This document shows, in pieces, positions 33,301-46,879 of a stretch of 64,000 nucleotides of DNA. The stretch is taken from positions 310,001-374,000 of the forward strand of contig RBKR01000012.1 in assembly GCA_004835665.1 (NCBI GenBank), in the 5' to 3' direction. The DNA is from Phoma sp. XZ068. Its lineage: Eukaryota > Ascomycota > Dothideomycetes > Pleosporales > Didymellaceae. The notes beneath the pieces are model-generated. The model was not told where the DNA came from and ran no database searches. It worked only from the letters and a program-made list of their open reading frames with translations. The translations under genes and the position numbers were made by a program. How positions within the stretch are numbered: the first letter of the stretch is position 1; the number at the start of each line of letters is the position of its first letter.

Positions 33301-36300
33301 CGGGGAAGTTAACGAGGTCAAGCCAACATTGTCTCAGCTGACACTGGAGATTACCATGCGAAATCAGGTCATTTATCTGAGTCCACCCGTGGAGTATGCC
33401 CGAGCAAGCTGGCTTGAGCAGCTTCAGCGTTGGCTTGCCGTTGTTTGCACGCTCCAAAAGATCAAGGCCTCGCGTTACGAGATTCGACTGGAATCGACCA
33501 AGGATGCTTCCGCCAACCAATTCTCCGACCTGCCGAGCAAGTGCACTGATTCACTGATCGAAGTGTACGGCGCTGTTGAGGGTAAGCTGGGCGACATCTC
33601 TACGTACGTCGACGAATGGCTCCAATTCCAGTCTTTGTGGGATCTGCAATCCGAACACGTCTACGATATTCTCGGAGAAGACCTCTCACGATGGCTGCAG
33701 CTTCTGCAAGAAATTCGCAAGACCCGGTCTACATTCGACAACTCTGATATCAGCCGTCGTTTCGGCTATGTCACTGTTGACTATGACCAGGTGCAGGTCA
33801 AGGTCAATGCCAAGTACGACCAATGGCAACAAGAAATCCTTGCCAAGTTTGCGAACAGGCTCGGTCAACGCATGAACGAAGTCTTCGTCGAAGTTGCGAA
33901 AGCGCGCAAGGACCTTGAAGTGCAGACACTCGAAGCGTCCTCAACTGCTCAGGCCGTATCATTTATCACCACCGTGCAGCAGTGCAAGCGCCAAGTTATG
34001 GAATGGGAGCCTGAGATCTCGACCTTCCGACAGGGAACGGCTACTCTGAACCGCCAACGCTACCAGTTTCCCCAGAACTGGCTGCCTATGGAGCAGATCG
34101 ATCATGAGTGGCAGACTCTGACTGAGGTCCTGGCCCGGAAGACCAAGATTGCCGATGATCAAGCTGACGCCCTCCGAGCCAAGATCGCTGCTGAAGACAA
34201 GATTGTCAACCAGAAGATCTCTGATGTGACTGCCGAATGGGCAGCAGAGAAGCCTGTCGCCGGCGACCTTGCTCCGGAAGACGCTACCGCTGTTCTCACC
34301 AGATACGACAAGAGAATCGACCAATTGACATCCGAATCCAGCAACCTCTCGAAAGCAAAGGAAGCTCTCGGACTGCCTCCATCTCCCATCAACATACTCA
34401 ACACACTCTACGAAGAGGTGCACGACTTCAAGCAGGTCTGGGCACGAGTCGGCACCATCTGGGCGTCTCTTGATGACCTACGCGAACAACTGTGGACCAG
34501 CATACAGCCACGAAGGCTGAGGAAGAACCTTGAAGATTTGGACAAGACCACGAAGGAATCTCTTCCCCGAATTCGACAGTACCAGGCGTTCGAGTATGTG
34601 CAGAAAACATTAAAGCAGTTGCAAAAGGAGAACAAACTCATCGACTCCCTGCGAAATGATTCCGTCCGCGAACGTCACTGGGTTAAAATCTTCAAGCAAC
34701 TGCGGCCTCAGAAGATGTATTCACCCACTGCCATGACCCTGGGTGATGTGTGGGACCTCAAGCTTGGCCCTAGTGAGAAGATCATCCAGGGCGTGCTCGA
34801 ACAAGCGTCAGCCGAGATGGGACTGGAAGTGTTCGTCAAAGAAGTTCGCGAAACATGGCAGAACTACGAACTACAACTGGTTAACTACCAGAACAAATGC
34901 CGCCTCATCAAGGGTTGGGATGAGCTCTTTGCCAAGTGTAGTGAAAACCTCAACGGATTGGCAACCATGCGACTTTCTCCGTACTTCAAAGAGTTCGAGG
35001 AAGAAGCTTCGGTATGGGAAGATCGACTCAACCGCGTCCACGTCCTGTTCGACGTCTGGATCGATGTTCAACGCCAATGGGTCTACTTGGAAGGAGTGTT
35101 CACCGGAAATGCAGATATCAAGCATCTGCTGCCGATGGAATCATCGCGCTTCAACAACATCAACGCGGAATTTCTCACAGTCATGAAGAAGGTCGCTCGC
35201 CAACCCTTCGTCATGGAAGCTCTGAATATCACGGGCGTACAGCAGTCGCTCGATCGCCTCGCTGACATGCTTACCAAGATCCAGAAAGCCTTGGGAGAGT
35301 ACCTCGAGCGCGAACGTGTCGCTTTCCCTCGCTTCTACTTCGTCGGTGACGAGGATCTTCTTGAGATTATTGGAAACAGTAACGATGTTCTCCGCATCGC
35401 CAAGCATCTCAGGAAGATGTTTGCTGGTATTTCTGGTCTGACCACTGATGAGGACGGTATTATCACCGGCTTCACTTCTAAGGAGGGCGAAGAGGTTGAG
35501 CTGCGCCATAAGATCTCCCTTCTTCAAACACCGCGAATCAACGAGTGGCTAGGTGCACTCGAGATGAACATGAAGACCACTCTGGCGGAGTTGACATTCG
35601 AGGCTTTTGAGGAGTTTGCGCAGCTCATGGCTGCTGATGCTATGGATCCGGCCGCTTTCAACGACTACATCGCGAAGTACCCAACCCAGGTTGTTGTACT
35701 TGGAACTCAGATTGCGTGGACTCAGGCAGTCGAGGCATCCCTGACCGCGGAAGGCACTTCTCTGCCCGATCTGTATGAGAAGCAGATCAAGATCCTCAAG
35801 CTATTAGCTGCCGCAGTTCTTGGCGACCTTGAACCTATTCATCGCAGGAAGTGCGAAGACCTTATCACTGAATTTGTTCATCAGCGCGACGTTATTCACA
35901 AGCTGCAGAAGGTTGGCGCGCGTTCTCCAACCCACCACATGTGGCTCCTGTCAATGCGATACGTGTACGAGCCGGGCAATGATTTGCTGCAGCGTCTGAG
36001 GATCAAGATGGCCAATGCTGTTCTGGATTATGGTTTCGAGTACTTGGGTGTAGCCGATCGTCTTGTCAGGACACCACTCACCGATCGCTGTTTCCTCACT
36101 CTCACCCAGGCTATGTGCCAGCGCCTTGGTGGATCGCCGTACGGACCTGCTGGTACAGGAAAAACCGAGTCAGTCAAAGCTCTTGGTGTCCAGCTCGGTC
36201 GCTTCACACTCGTCTTTTGCTGTGACGACACCTTTGACTTCCAGGCCATGGGTCGCATCTTCCTTGGTTTATGCCAGGTCGGCGCATGGGGTTGCTTCGA

Positions 36301-39300
36301 TGAGTTCAACCGTCTTGAGGAACGTATTCTGTCGGCTGTCTCCCAGCAGATCCAGAACATCCAGCTTGGTCTTAAGAAGGGTGCCGAAGATGACAAGACT
36401 CAAATTGAACTGGTTGGTCGCCAACTGAGGGTCAACGGCAATACAGGCGTGTTCATCACAATGAACCCTGGTTATGCTGGTCGATCTAATTTGCCTGACA
36501 ACTTGAAGAAGTTGTTCCGAAGCATTGCCATGTCCAAGCCTGACAAGGAGCTTATCGCTGAAGTCATGCTCTATTCGCAAGGTTTCTCGCAAGCCAAGGA
36601 TCTCTCGAAGCAGGTCGTTCCGTTCTTCGACAGCTGTGCTTCCAGCCTATCCAAGCAAGCCCACTACGACTTTGGTTTGCGTGCCCTGAAGAGCGTGCTC
36701 GTTAGCTCAGGTGGACTCAAGCGAGCTCGCATCGCCATCATTGATGCCAAAGAGGCCGACGAGGCTATCATGGAGCCCCAGATTATTGTTCAGAGTCTTC
36801 GAGAAACTATCGCTCCCAAGCTCATCCGTTCCGATGTCGAAATCATGCGAAGTATTGAGGAAGAGGCCTTCCCTGGAGTTCAATACATTCCTGCATCTCT
36901 CGACAAGCTTACCGAGGCCATTCGCAAGAAGGCAGCCAAGTCGAAACTGGTCGTCAGCGAGAGTTGGATGACCAAGATTCTCCAGCTCTATCAAATCCAG
37001 AACTTGCACCATGGTGTCATGATGGTGGGTTCATCAGGCTCCGGCAAATCAGCAGCCTGGAGAACGCTTCTGAGCGCGCTGCAAGAAGCTGATGGCGTTG
37101 AAGGCGTCTGCCACGTGATTGACCCCAAGGTCATGTCCAAGGAGCAGCTCTACGGTACTTTGGACAACACAACCCGCGAGTGGACCGATGGTCTTTTCAC
37201 AGGCATTCTTCGCAAGATTGTTGACAACCTGCGTGGTGAAGACAGCAAGCGCCACTGGATCGTGTTTGACGGTGATGTCGATCCTGAGTGGGTTGAGAAT
37301 TTGAACTCTGTTCTCGACGACAACAAGCTCCTCACTCTGCCCAACGGTGAGCGTCTCAACCTTCCTTCCAACGTGCGTATCATGTTCGAAGTTGAGACGC
37401 TCAAATACGCTACATTGGCCACAGTCTCCCGTTGTGGTATGGTCTGGTTCAGCGACGACACTGTCAACGTTGATATGATGATCGACAACTACATTGAGAA
37501 CCTCAAGGACACGGCGTTTGAAGACATCGAGGACGATTCTGTTGCACCAGGGCAAATGTCTCAACAGACGCTCGCCACGCAGGGGCTGATTGCAGACTTC
37601 TTGAAGATCAAGCTTACACAGGATCGCTTCATCGAAAAGGCGTTGAGCATGGCACGCAAGTTCAATCACATCATGGAGTACACCGACATTCGCGCCCTCA
37701 ACACGCTGTTCTCGCTACTTAACAAGTCATGCCGGAATGTCATCGAGTACAATGTTCAGCACCAGGACTTCCCGCTTGACGATGACAAGATGGAGGCCTA
37801 CCTGTCGAAGAAACTTCTCGTCGCTATCGTTTGGGCGCTTGTCGGTGACTGCCCCTTGTCAGATCGTAAGCAATTCGGCGACCTTATAGCTGGTATGACA
37901 GATGTTGAGCTGCCGCCGCTCAATGAATCCACCTCACTCATCGACTACGACGCCAAACCCGAGAAGCCGGATTGGGATATGTGGCAGAACCAGGTTCCCA
38001 ACGTTGAAGTCAATACCCACTCCATCGTCCAGACCGACGTCGTCATTCCCACCCTTGATACTGTCCGTCATGAGGACGTTCTCTACTCCTGGCTTGCTGA
38101 GCACAAGCCCTTGCTGCTTTGCGGACCACCAGGTTCAGGTAAAACTATGACGCTTTTCAGCGCTCTCCGCAAGCTCCCACATATGCAAGTCGTTGGCCTC
38201 AACTTCTCCAGCGCCACAACTCCAGACCTGCTCATCAAGACTTTCGAGCAGTACTGTGAGTACAAGAAGACTGTAAACGGTGTCCAACTCACCCCAACGC
38301 ACATTGGTCGCTGGCTCATTATCTTCTGTGATGAAATTAACTTGCCTGCACCCGACAAGTACGGTACTCAGCGTGCAATCTCCTTCCTGCGTCAGCTCGT
38401 CGAACACAACGGTTTCTGGCGCACCTCAGACAAGACTTGGGTCACTCTCGACCGCATCCAGTTCGTCGGTGCTTGTAACCCTCCCACAGACGCTGGTCGT
38501 ACGCCTATGGGTCTTCGTTTCCTACGCCACGCTCCGCTGGTCATGGTGGATTACCCCGGCGAGCAATCGCTGTTGCAAATTTACGGAACATTCACCAGTG
38601 CTGTTCTGAAGATCATTCCAACGCTGCGCGGCTACTCGGATGCACTCACCAGGGCCATGGTGCAATTGTACTCCGAATCGCAGAAGCGGTTCACTCCCGA
38701 TATTCAACCCCACTACGTGTACTCGCCACGTGAGCTTACGCGCTGGGTACGTGGTATCTATGAAGCGCTTCGGCCGCTTGAGACGCTACCAGTCGAAGGT
38801 CTTATTAGGATCTGGGCGCACGAGGCCCTGCGACTGTTCCAAGATCGTCTCATCGCAGAAGACGAGCGAGCGTGGACTGAAGAATGCGTCCACCGTATTG
38901 CATTGGAGCACTTCCCCACCATCGACGAAGACAAAGCCCTGGGCGGACCCATCCTGTTCTCAAACTGGCTCTCGAAGAACTACGTACCAGTTGAGCGTGA
39001 GCACCTCCGAGACTTCGTCAAAGCCCGTCTACGTACCTTCTGCGAAGAGGAGGTCGACGTCCCGCTAATCCTCTTCAACGATGTTCTCGAGCACGTCCTT
39101 CGCATCGACCGTGTGTTCCGTCAACCTCAAGGTCATCTCATCCTCATAGGCGTCAGTGGATCTGGAAAGACTACATTGTCGCGTTTCGTAGCCTGGATGA
39201 ACGGCCTTAGCGTGTACCAGATCAAGGTACATGGCAAGTACACAGGCGATGACTTCGATGATGATCTCCGTAACGTGCTTCGTCGCTGCGGTTGCAAGGG

Positions 39301-42300
39301 GGAGAAGATCTGTTTCATTCTCGATGAAGCCAATGTCCTTGACTCTGGTTTCTTGGAGCGCATGAACACCCTCCTTGCTAACGCGGAAGTGCCTGGTTTG
39401 TTCGAGGGTGACGAGTATGCTGCTCTGATGACGTCCATCAAGGAGGGTGCCCAGCGACAAGGCATCATTCTCGATTCCCAAGAGGAGCTTTACAAGTGGT
39501 TCACCGAGCAAATTGTCAAGAACCTTCACGTTGTGTTCACAATGAACCCGCCCGAGGAAGGTCTTTCTTCTAAGGCTGCTACTAGTCCCGCTCTGTTCAA
39601 TCGTTGCGTACTCAACTGGTTCGGCGATTGGTCGGACCAGGCTCTTTTCCAGGTCAGCTCCGAACTGACTCAGTCTGTGGATCTAGACCGATCGAACTAC
39701 GTTGCGCCAGACAGCATCCCCATCGCTTATCGCGGTCTCAACCTTCCACCTTCTCACCGAGAGAGCGTGGTCAATGCAATGGTCGCGGTGCACCATTCTC
39801 TGCGAAGCAAGAACGACAAACTTCAAAAGACGCAGAACCGCAAGATGTACTTGACCCCTCGTCATTTCCTAGACTTCGTTGCACAATACGTCAAACTTTA
39901 CAACGAAAAGCGCGAGGATCTCGAGGAGCAACAGCGCCATCTCAATGTTGGTCTGGAAAAGCTACGGGAGACATTTGACAAGGTCCGGGACCTGCGAGCA
40001 AGTCTCGCTCAGAAGAAGACGCAGCTCGAACAGAAGTCTGCAGAGGCAAACCAAAAGCTGCAGCAGATGATTGCAGATCAGCGCCATGCTGAAGAGAAGA
40101 AGGCCGGCGCCAAGGAGCTCGAAGCCCAGCTTCAAAAGGAGCGTGAGGCGATTGAGGAGCGAAAGGTGGTGGTCAACCGAGACCTAGATGCGGCAGAACC
40201 TGCTGTCCTTGAGGCGCAGAAGAGTGTTCAGAACATCAAGCGACAGCATCTGACCGAAGTCCGATCTATGGGCAATCCACCTGCTGGTGTCAAGCTCGCT
40301 TTGGAAGCTGTGTGTACGCTTCTTGGACACAGACCGGACAGCTGGAAGACGATTCAAGGTATTGTCAGACGCGACGACTTCATTGCCAGTATCGTTGCCT
40401 TCGATAATCAGAGTCAGATGACTGCTCCTCTCCGCAGGAAGATGCAGAACGAGTATCTGTCCAAGGAGGATTTCACTTTCGAGAAGGTCAATCGTGCATC
40501 CAAGGCTTGTGGTCCGCTTGTACAGTGGGTCTCCGCGCAGGTCATGTACTCCGAAATCCTCAACCGAGTTGAGCCTCTCCGCAAGGAAGTTTCTGAGCTT
40601 GAACAAAAGCTAGAGGAGACTGAACAGGGTGCCTACGAGACCCAGGTTCTGATTGAAAAGCTTGACCAGAACATCAAGCGTTACGAGGAGGATTACGCCG
40701 TGTTGATCAGCGAGACTCAAGCGATCAAGACTGAAATGTCAACTGTTCAGTTCAAGGTCGATCGTAGCGTACGTCTTCTTGACAGCCTGTCCTCCGAACA
40801 ATCTCGATGGGAGGAGAGCAGCAAATCGTTCGACTCACAGATCGACACCATTGTTGGTGACGTTCTCGTTGCTGCCGCCTTCATCGCATACGCCGGTTAC
40901 TACGACCAGCAGTACAGGAAAGCGTTGACAGAGGACTGGTACGATCAGCTCAAGAATTCTGGCATTAGCTTCAAGACCCCCAACCCAATCACGGAGTACC
41001 TTTCGACTGCCGATGACCGACTTACGTGGCAGCACAATGGTCTGCCTGTGGACGACCTCTGCACTGAGAACGCCATTGTACTCCAGCGCTTCAACCGTTA
41101 TCCTCTCATTATCGATCCATCGGGCAGGACTACTGAGTTCTTGCAGAACGAATGCAAGGACCGTCGCCTTACAGTCACGAGCTTCCTGGACGATTCTTTC
41201 GTGAAGCAGCTTGAGAGTTCGTTGCGTTTCGGTAACCCCATCCTCATTCAGGATGCTGAGTACCTCGACCCAATCCTGAACCACGTTCTTAACAAGGAGT
41301 ACCAGAAGACTGGTGGTCGTGTGCTCATTCAGCTCGGCAAACAAGAGATTGACTTTTCGCCAACGTTCCGCCTGTACCTCTCGACACGCGACCCCTCCGC
41401 CAACTTCGCGCCCGATATCTGCAGTCGAACCACATTTGTCAACTTCACGGTCACGCAAAGCAGCTTGCAGACACAGACCCTTAACGAAGTCCTTAAGTCG
41501 GAGAGGCCCGATGTCGATGAGCGACGTTCCAACCTCATCAAGATGCAGGGCGAATTTGCTGTTCATCTTCGCCAACTCGAGAAGCGTCTTCTACAAGCCC
41601 TCAATGAGTCTCGTGGCAATATTCTTGACGACGATCGTGTCATTGAGACTCTGGAAACGCTCAAGAAGGAAGCAAAGGACATCTCCGACAAGGTCTCGGA
41701 GACCGCTGGTGTCATGACAGAAGTGGAGAACATCACCAAGGAATACACTGTCGTCGCTCGTTCTTGTTCGGCAATCTTTGCGGTCTTGGAGCAACTGCAC
41801 CACCTCAACCACTTCTACCAGTTTTCTCTCCAGTACTTCACCCAGATCTTTGAGACTGTGCTCCAGAAGGTCAGGAACGGCTCTAGCACGAATCATGCCG
41901 CTCGTATCGACCAGATCATCACCGAGCTCTTCGTTGACGCCTACCGTCGCACATCGCTCTCTCTCCTCCAGAAGGACCGCGTCACTTTTGCAATGCTCCT
42001 TGTTCAGGCTGCACCTTACAAGATGGACAAGACCCTCATCGACCGCATCCTCGATGTGGATGTGGAGGCGGTCGATGTCTCTACGCAACCCGAGCGTAAA
42101 GAAGAGGCATTGCAGCGCGCAAGCAGATTGCCAATCTTCAAAGAGGAGTTGAGCAAGATCGAAGATGCTGCATGGGACGCTTTCCTGACCGAGGAGCTTG
42201 CCGAGCGATACGTACCTCAAGCTTGGCCCGAGGACCTCAACAAGTTCGACAAACAATTGCGGGCTCTCATCCTGGTCAAACTTTTCCGTGTAGATCGCTT

Positions 42301-43421
42301 CGTGCCTGCAGTCGAGCGCTTTGTTACGGAAGTGTTCGGCAAGGGTATCTTGGACGCCAGTGGTGACCTTGGCGATATTGTCAAGCAAGTCAACGCCATC
42401 ACGCCTGTTGCACTTAGCTCCAGTCCTGGATTCGATGCTAGTTACAAGGTCGACAATCTTGTCGAGAGAGAGCGGGTCACGTGCGCTAACATTGCCATGG
42501 GTTCCAACGAAGGTGCCACCACCGCAGACAAGGCCATCGCCAACGCTGCTACAACCGGCAACTGGGTGCTTGTCAAGAACGTTCACTTGGCTCCTCAGTG
42601 GTTGCAGTCACTTGAGAAGAGGTTGGAAGCACTCAAGCCTAACCCTGACTTCCGTCTCTTCTTATCGATGGAATCTAGCCCGAAGATCCCTGTAAACTTG
42701 CTTCGAGCTTCTCGCGTCTTATCTTACGAGCAACCTGCTGGTATCCGAGCCAACATGAAGGATTCACTATCTTCACTGGCGGAGAAGGCTATCAAGCCGC
42801 CTGTCGAGAAGGCGCGTGTCTACCTCATCTTGTCTTTCTTGCATGCCGTGGTTCAAGAGCGTCTCCGATACGCGCCAACACTTGGATGGAAGGGCTTCTG
42901 GGAGTTCAACGACAGCGACGTAAGTTTTCCCTCAAATCATGCTTTGTTCAAATGCTAACGAATGACAGTACGAATGCTGTAGCTTCATTGTCGATACTTG
43001 GATCGACACCGTTGCCCAAGGTCGTTCCAACATTGCTCCCGCCAAGATCCCATGGGATATGATCACCACTCTTGTCACTGAAATGTACGGCGGCAAAATT
43101 GACAACGAAGAAGACTGGCGCACACTCGCTTCCATCGTGAAGGACTGCATGACGCCTGCGGCCTTCGAAGACAACTTTAAGATCGTCAAGGACACTGAGC
43201 ACAGCGAGGGTCTCGAGCTGCCTAGCTCCACTGGCTGGAAGGATTTCATGCAGTGGGTCAACGATCTTCCCGAGCGCGAGCCACCTACATACTTGGGGCT
43301 GCCGGCCAATGCCGAGAAGCTGTTGCTTGTAGGCCAGGCCAAGGAGATGGTAGGAAATTTGAAGAGGGTGGTGGAGATGCTGGATGAGGGCGAGCAGATT
43401 ATGGCTGAGGCTGACTCGTAG
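30313..43421 (+). CDS. nudA: Cytoplasmic dynein heavy chain
   Basis: Three exons: 30313-30604, 30654-42919 and 42969-43421, giving 4336 aa, close to the Aspergillus nudA and Neurospora ro-1 products. Intron 1 (30605-30653, 49 nt) uses a GC donor (GCAAGT) with CTGAC branch and TAG acceptor. Intron 2 (49 nt) is GTAAGT...GCTAACG...ACAG. The tail occupies roughly the first 1400 residues, then the linker. The AAA modules show four P-loops: GPAGTGKT near residue 1927, GSSGSGKS near 2222, GPPGSGKT near 2587 and GVSGSGKT near 2930. The coiled-coil stalk lies at about 3180-3500 with the microtubule-binding tip around 3295-3350 (EVRSMGNPPAGV). The C-terminal region is short, as in other fungi. It drives minus-end transport, nuclear migration and endosome motility with dynactin and LIS1. 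Exon 2 is 12.3 kb without interruption. Confidence 0.98.
30605..30653 (+). other. GC-AG intron in the dynein heavy chain gene
   Basis: Exon 1 ends in phase 1 at 30604 and exon 2 starts at 30654; the joint restores a Gly codon between DGLDGTN and VPQHYTY. The 5' site is GCAAGT, the sequence that typical GC donors use. CTGAC lies at 30640-30644 and TAG at 30651-30653. Only one GT donor in this region keeps the phase (30614, GTTCGA), and it would give an implausibly short 40-nt intron with a weak donor. Confidence 0.75.
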
Positions 43422-44150
43422 AAAGTTTCTTTTGGTTTACGGTTTCGAGAATCATAGCATAGGTGGAGAAATTGGCTTTCGGCTCAGTACATCTGCATAG
43501 CGATCAGGGTGGGTTTCGTATCTTCGCTGTACCGTTATACCCATCTCCTTTGTTTGGAGGCTTGCTTCTCTCGTAGTAATATTCATATCTCGTAATCAAT
43601 TGTGTTCTGCCGAAACGAGGCGTCTAGAACCTGCTGGTGAGATCGCAAGGGCACTGGAGCTGGAAAACGTAGGATGTTTGTGAAGAGAATCTGCGCTGAA
43701 GGTAAATGTACCAAGCAGAAAGCAGAACAGGCGGGAAGTGGGCGCGTTTGTACCTTTACAAGCTCAGTGCAATTGCAGCCATGATGTTCAGTTAGACGAC
43801 TGCAACTCGCAGCGACACATACTGAACGAGAACCTACGGACCGAACTGCCCGCACTTTGACTTCTATGCTCGATAGCACATTTAATACAGTTGCGTAGGT
43901 CTCTTTGAATTATGCTCTGCGGTTGAGTATCAAGGTAAGTCTATCGTGATATTCGGTGCAGTGAAAGACAGAGGCTCAGTGGCCTACTAAGACACCCCTC
44001 CAATCGAGCTCCGAGGCTTTGAAAGCGCTAGAGCCGCCATCTGTGGCGGTGAAAAAGACCTAGCAACGGCATAAAACATGTACCAGTGCCACAACAACTA
44101 GTCATCGTCCGTCCATCTCTCACTCAACCTCATATCTACTCACCAACAAC
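43422..44150. other. Intergenic stretch
   Basis: 729 bp between the dynein stop and the next plus-strand start: 3' flank, then promoter of the coiled-coil gene. No gene or RNA is supported. Confidence 0.5.
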
Positions 44151-45062
44151 ATGTCACCAAGACGCAAACGCACCCGCAATGACGAAGAAGTACTCAGCTC
44201 CTCCTCCACCAGCGAAGCCAGCGAGGACATTGCGCCAGAGTCTGACGTGGATAGCCCGTCGAGACAGGGCGGATATGCGGCAGAGAATGATATGTCAGAG
44301 AGGCAGACAAGGAAGATCAATAGTGGCAACTTTGGCATGTTCAACCGCCCCATTTTGACTCCAAAGATGCCGCGCACGCCAGATTCCAAGAGGAAGAAGA
44401 GAAGGGTGAAGGAGTATAGTGGATACCATGAAAGTCAACGGTCGAGCAGCAGGTCGGGATGGGAGAGCAGTGCCAGCAGACAAGTGATCGATCTTGACCA
44501 TGATGACGAGGACGAGCACAGCCTGTTCGTTCCAGAGACTACTTCACAGCCACAGGCCGTCATTAACGATAATGACTCTAGGGACGAGGAGCGTCTCTAC
44601 TATGGCATGACGTCGGAGCGTGTACGAAAAGTGAAAGAGTATTTACACGTGCTCAGCCTCGTAGAGAGATCAAGCAACCACATCCAAATTGCCGAGAAAG
44701 AGCTCAATGATGCGAAGATGGAGCATGAGACTCTGTCCGAGAAGCTCGCAAACATGGATGCCAAAGCTGAATCCAAGGTTGCAGATATGATTCGAGAGAG
44801 GGATGAGAAAATCAGGATTGCGAACGAAATTGCGGAGGCGAGAATTCAGCGTATCAAAGAGCAATTACCGGCGAAGAAGGAAAAGTATGAAGAGTCCCTG
44901 CAGCAATGTGCTAAACGAAAGACGGCTGCGGAAAAGTGCATCTCGGACTCGCAGGCTGGGGTCGCGAGAGACCAAGAAGCTGAACTCAAGCGCCAGGGAG
45001 GTTTCGAGCTGGGAATGGACGTCAAGGAGGTGCAAGCCCGCAAGAGCGGAAAGGGCTGGTGA
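44151..45062 (+). CDS. Putative nuclear coiled-coil protein with SUMO-interaction-like motif
   Basis: Single-exon frame of 303 aa from ATG 44151. The N-terminus is basic (MSPRRKRTRNDEE) and serine-rich, with a second basic cluster (KRKKRRVKEY) near residue 80, both nuclear-localisation-like. A hydrophobic-acidic motif VIDLDHDDEDE near residue 112 has the form of a SUMO-interaction motif. Residues about 155-280 are charged heptad-like sequence predicted by eye as a long coiled coil (EKELNDAKMEHETLSEKLA). It ends in KSGKGW. No catalytic domain is seen, and no family name is recognised. A scaffold or chromatin-associated role is only a guess. Confidence 0.7.
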   Translation: MSPRRKRTRNDEEVLSSSSTSEASEDIAPESDVDSPSRQGGYAAENDMSERQTRKINSGNFGMFNRPILTPKMPRTPDSKRKKRRVKEYSGYHESQRSSSRSGWESSASRQVIDLDHDDEDEHSLFVPETTSQPQAVINDNDSRDEERLYYGMTSERVRKVKEYLHVLSLVERSSNHIQIAEKELNDAKMEHETLSEKLANMDAKAESKVADMIRERDEKIRIANEIAEARIQRIKEQLPAKKEKYEESLQQCAKRKTAAEKCISDSQAGVARDQEAELKRQGGFELGMDVKEVQARKSGKGW

Positions 45063-45337
45063 AATGAGAGTTCGGTCTATGAGCACCAACCTGTGTAACG
45101 AAATCTTGGCAAGGTCTGAATTACGACAACGAGTCACGGACGGGAGAGGTATTTTTCCTCGTGAACACCACATGCTGCGGTTGTGTTTGGTAGAGTTTCA
45201 CCGTGAACAGGTTCATGGCAAACATAAGCGAAAGGCTTGTAGCTCAAACGTGACCGCGATATGACTGCGCAATACATACAAACCTTCCGACTCCAACCAA
45301 ATCTCAAGAGCCAACAACTATACAACAGCCAGAAAAG

Positions 45338-46078
45338 ATGTCTTCTGAGGAGCGGATCGACCAGGTGTGTCTCAATGAGCCTGCAGCCAATGCCGTCGTC
45401 GCAAGCATACCAGGCCTAGCCGATGAGGCCACCGTCGTCAATGACGTTGCTGGTGATCCATACCCAAAGGTCCTGACGCTCAATGTTGGCGGACGTGAAT
45501 TCATGATCTCGACCCATATCCTGCGCGAAAAGTCTGGGCTCTTTCGTCACCAGCTGTCCGACCGCTTCAGTTGGACAGCCGAGCCTGACGGCTCGTACTT
45601 CCTTGACGCAAGTCCGGATCTTTTCAAGCATCTTCTTAATTTCATGCGGCGACCAAGCATCTTCCCGCTTTTCTGGACTCGATCAGAAGGGTTCGATTAC
45701 AACTTGTATCACCGTCTACAGGCCGAGGCCGAGTACTTCCAGGTCGACACGCTGCATCAGTGGATCCAAGAGAAGAGGTACCGTAACGCGATTACCATCC
45801 ATCTAGCTAGGCCTCAATGGGCAGATATCGACAGTATCGAAAATCAGCAGCTCAAGGGAAATGAGGAAGATGACTGGCACGTAGCGGCCTTGAAGAAAAA
45901 AGTGTACATATGTCCTCGAGGGATCAGCAAGCACCGCGGATACCCAGATGCGTGCGGTTACAAGTGTCGTAATGCGCTTGGAGACGAAGAGCCAGAGTAC
46001 GATGACGAGGATGACTTCAATGTAGTGCAGGTGAAGAAAGAGGTCGTCTTCGACGCAAAAGTCTGCCAGGTAAACTGA
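45338..46078 (+). CDS. BTB/POZ (potassium-channel tetramerisation T1-type) domain protein
   Basis: Single-exon frame of 246 aa from ATG 45338. The T1/KCTD-type BTB fold covers about residues 44-145: KVLTLNVGGREFMISTHIL, then FLDASPDLFKHLLNFMR, and YHRLQAEAEYFQVDTLHQWI. The tail contains a Cys-containing segment (CPRGISKHRGYPDACGYKC) and an acidic run (EPEYDDEDDF). In other eukaryotes such proteins oligomerise and some act as Cullin-3 adaptors. No channel pore is present. It follows the coiled-coil gene by 275 bp on the same strand. The role is inferred from the fold only. Confidence 0.85.
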   Translation: MSSEERIDQVCLNEPAANAVVASIPGLADEATVVNDVAGDPYPKVLTLNVGGREFMISTHILREKSGLFRHQLSDRFSWTAEPDGSYFLDASPDLFKHLLNFMRRPSIFPLFWTRSEGFDYNLYHRLQAEAEYFQVDTLHQWIQEKRYRNAITIHLARPQWADIDSIENQQLKGNEEDDWHVAALKKKVYICPRGISKHRGYPDACGYKCRNALGDEEPEYDDEDDFNVVQVKKEVVFDAKVCQVN

Positions 46079-46827
46079 AGCAGAGTTGAAAGCCACTCAC
46101 AGAGGCACGGGCATCCAACGACAGTGGTACAACTTATGGTATGGCACAAGAGCACAAGGTGCGGCAAATGGGTTTCCAAGCCAACGATGCTTACAATGAG
46201 AGCGCGACCATGAATGATGTCGTAGAACGAGGTCACCAAAACGAATGGACTTGCATGTTTGTTCAAATTTTGCTCAGTGATCTCATGTCTATTGTCCATG
46301 ATGAATGACCGACGAAGTCCGCAGCTTTTCGCTGTCTTAAAGATGTTGGGACCTAATTTGGGACATCACATATTCATTCCTCTAATACTTCGATTACTAA
46401 TGAAGGCGATAATTGCGTCTTGAACATCTCACATGATCATTAACATAGCATTTGCAGTCATGAACTATCCATGCAGCCATGTCTTGTTCCATTTGCGCAA
46501 ACAAACTGCCTGGTTGTCACAATTGATAAGCAAAAACGTCTGTCGATATTATTTGCCTATATCCGCGCAGACCAGTGTCTATCAACAATTTTTCTGTTCA
46601 TGACCATATTGGCTGTATAATTTATGATGCTAGCCACTGGCACTTGGTATGAGGCACTTTGTTGGCACTCTTGCGCCGAGTCGCTCGAAGGCGTTAGGTT
46701 TGAGACAGCACCATTGCTGGGCGCAAACATTGTCGTGAAGCGGGAATTATTTTTCAGAGTCGAGCATCACAGATCTGAAGAGACATACATGCCTACACAC
46801 CAAGCGCAAGACCGATGCCAGCATGGG

Positions 46828-46835
46828 TGACGTCA
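46828..46835. promoter_or_regulatory. CRE/ATF palindrome TGACGTCA
   Basis: A perfect TGACGTCA lies 215 bp upstream of the ATG at 47051. This is the binding site of bZIP factors of the ATF/CREB class (AtfA in moulds). Whether it is used is not shown by the sequence. Confidence 0.5.
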
Positions 46836-46879
46836 GAGTTGCCGGATCAAGCTCCGCTGCTGCCTGCAACCTTTCATGG

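Noticed and set aside
43583..43879. 98-codon minus-strand frame downstream of the dynein gene
   Set aside because: No start context, family or splice signals; lies in the 3' flank of dynein.
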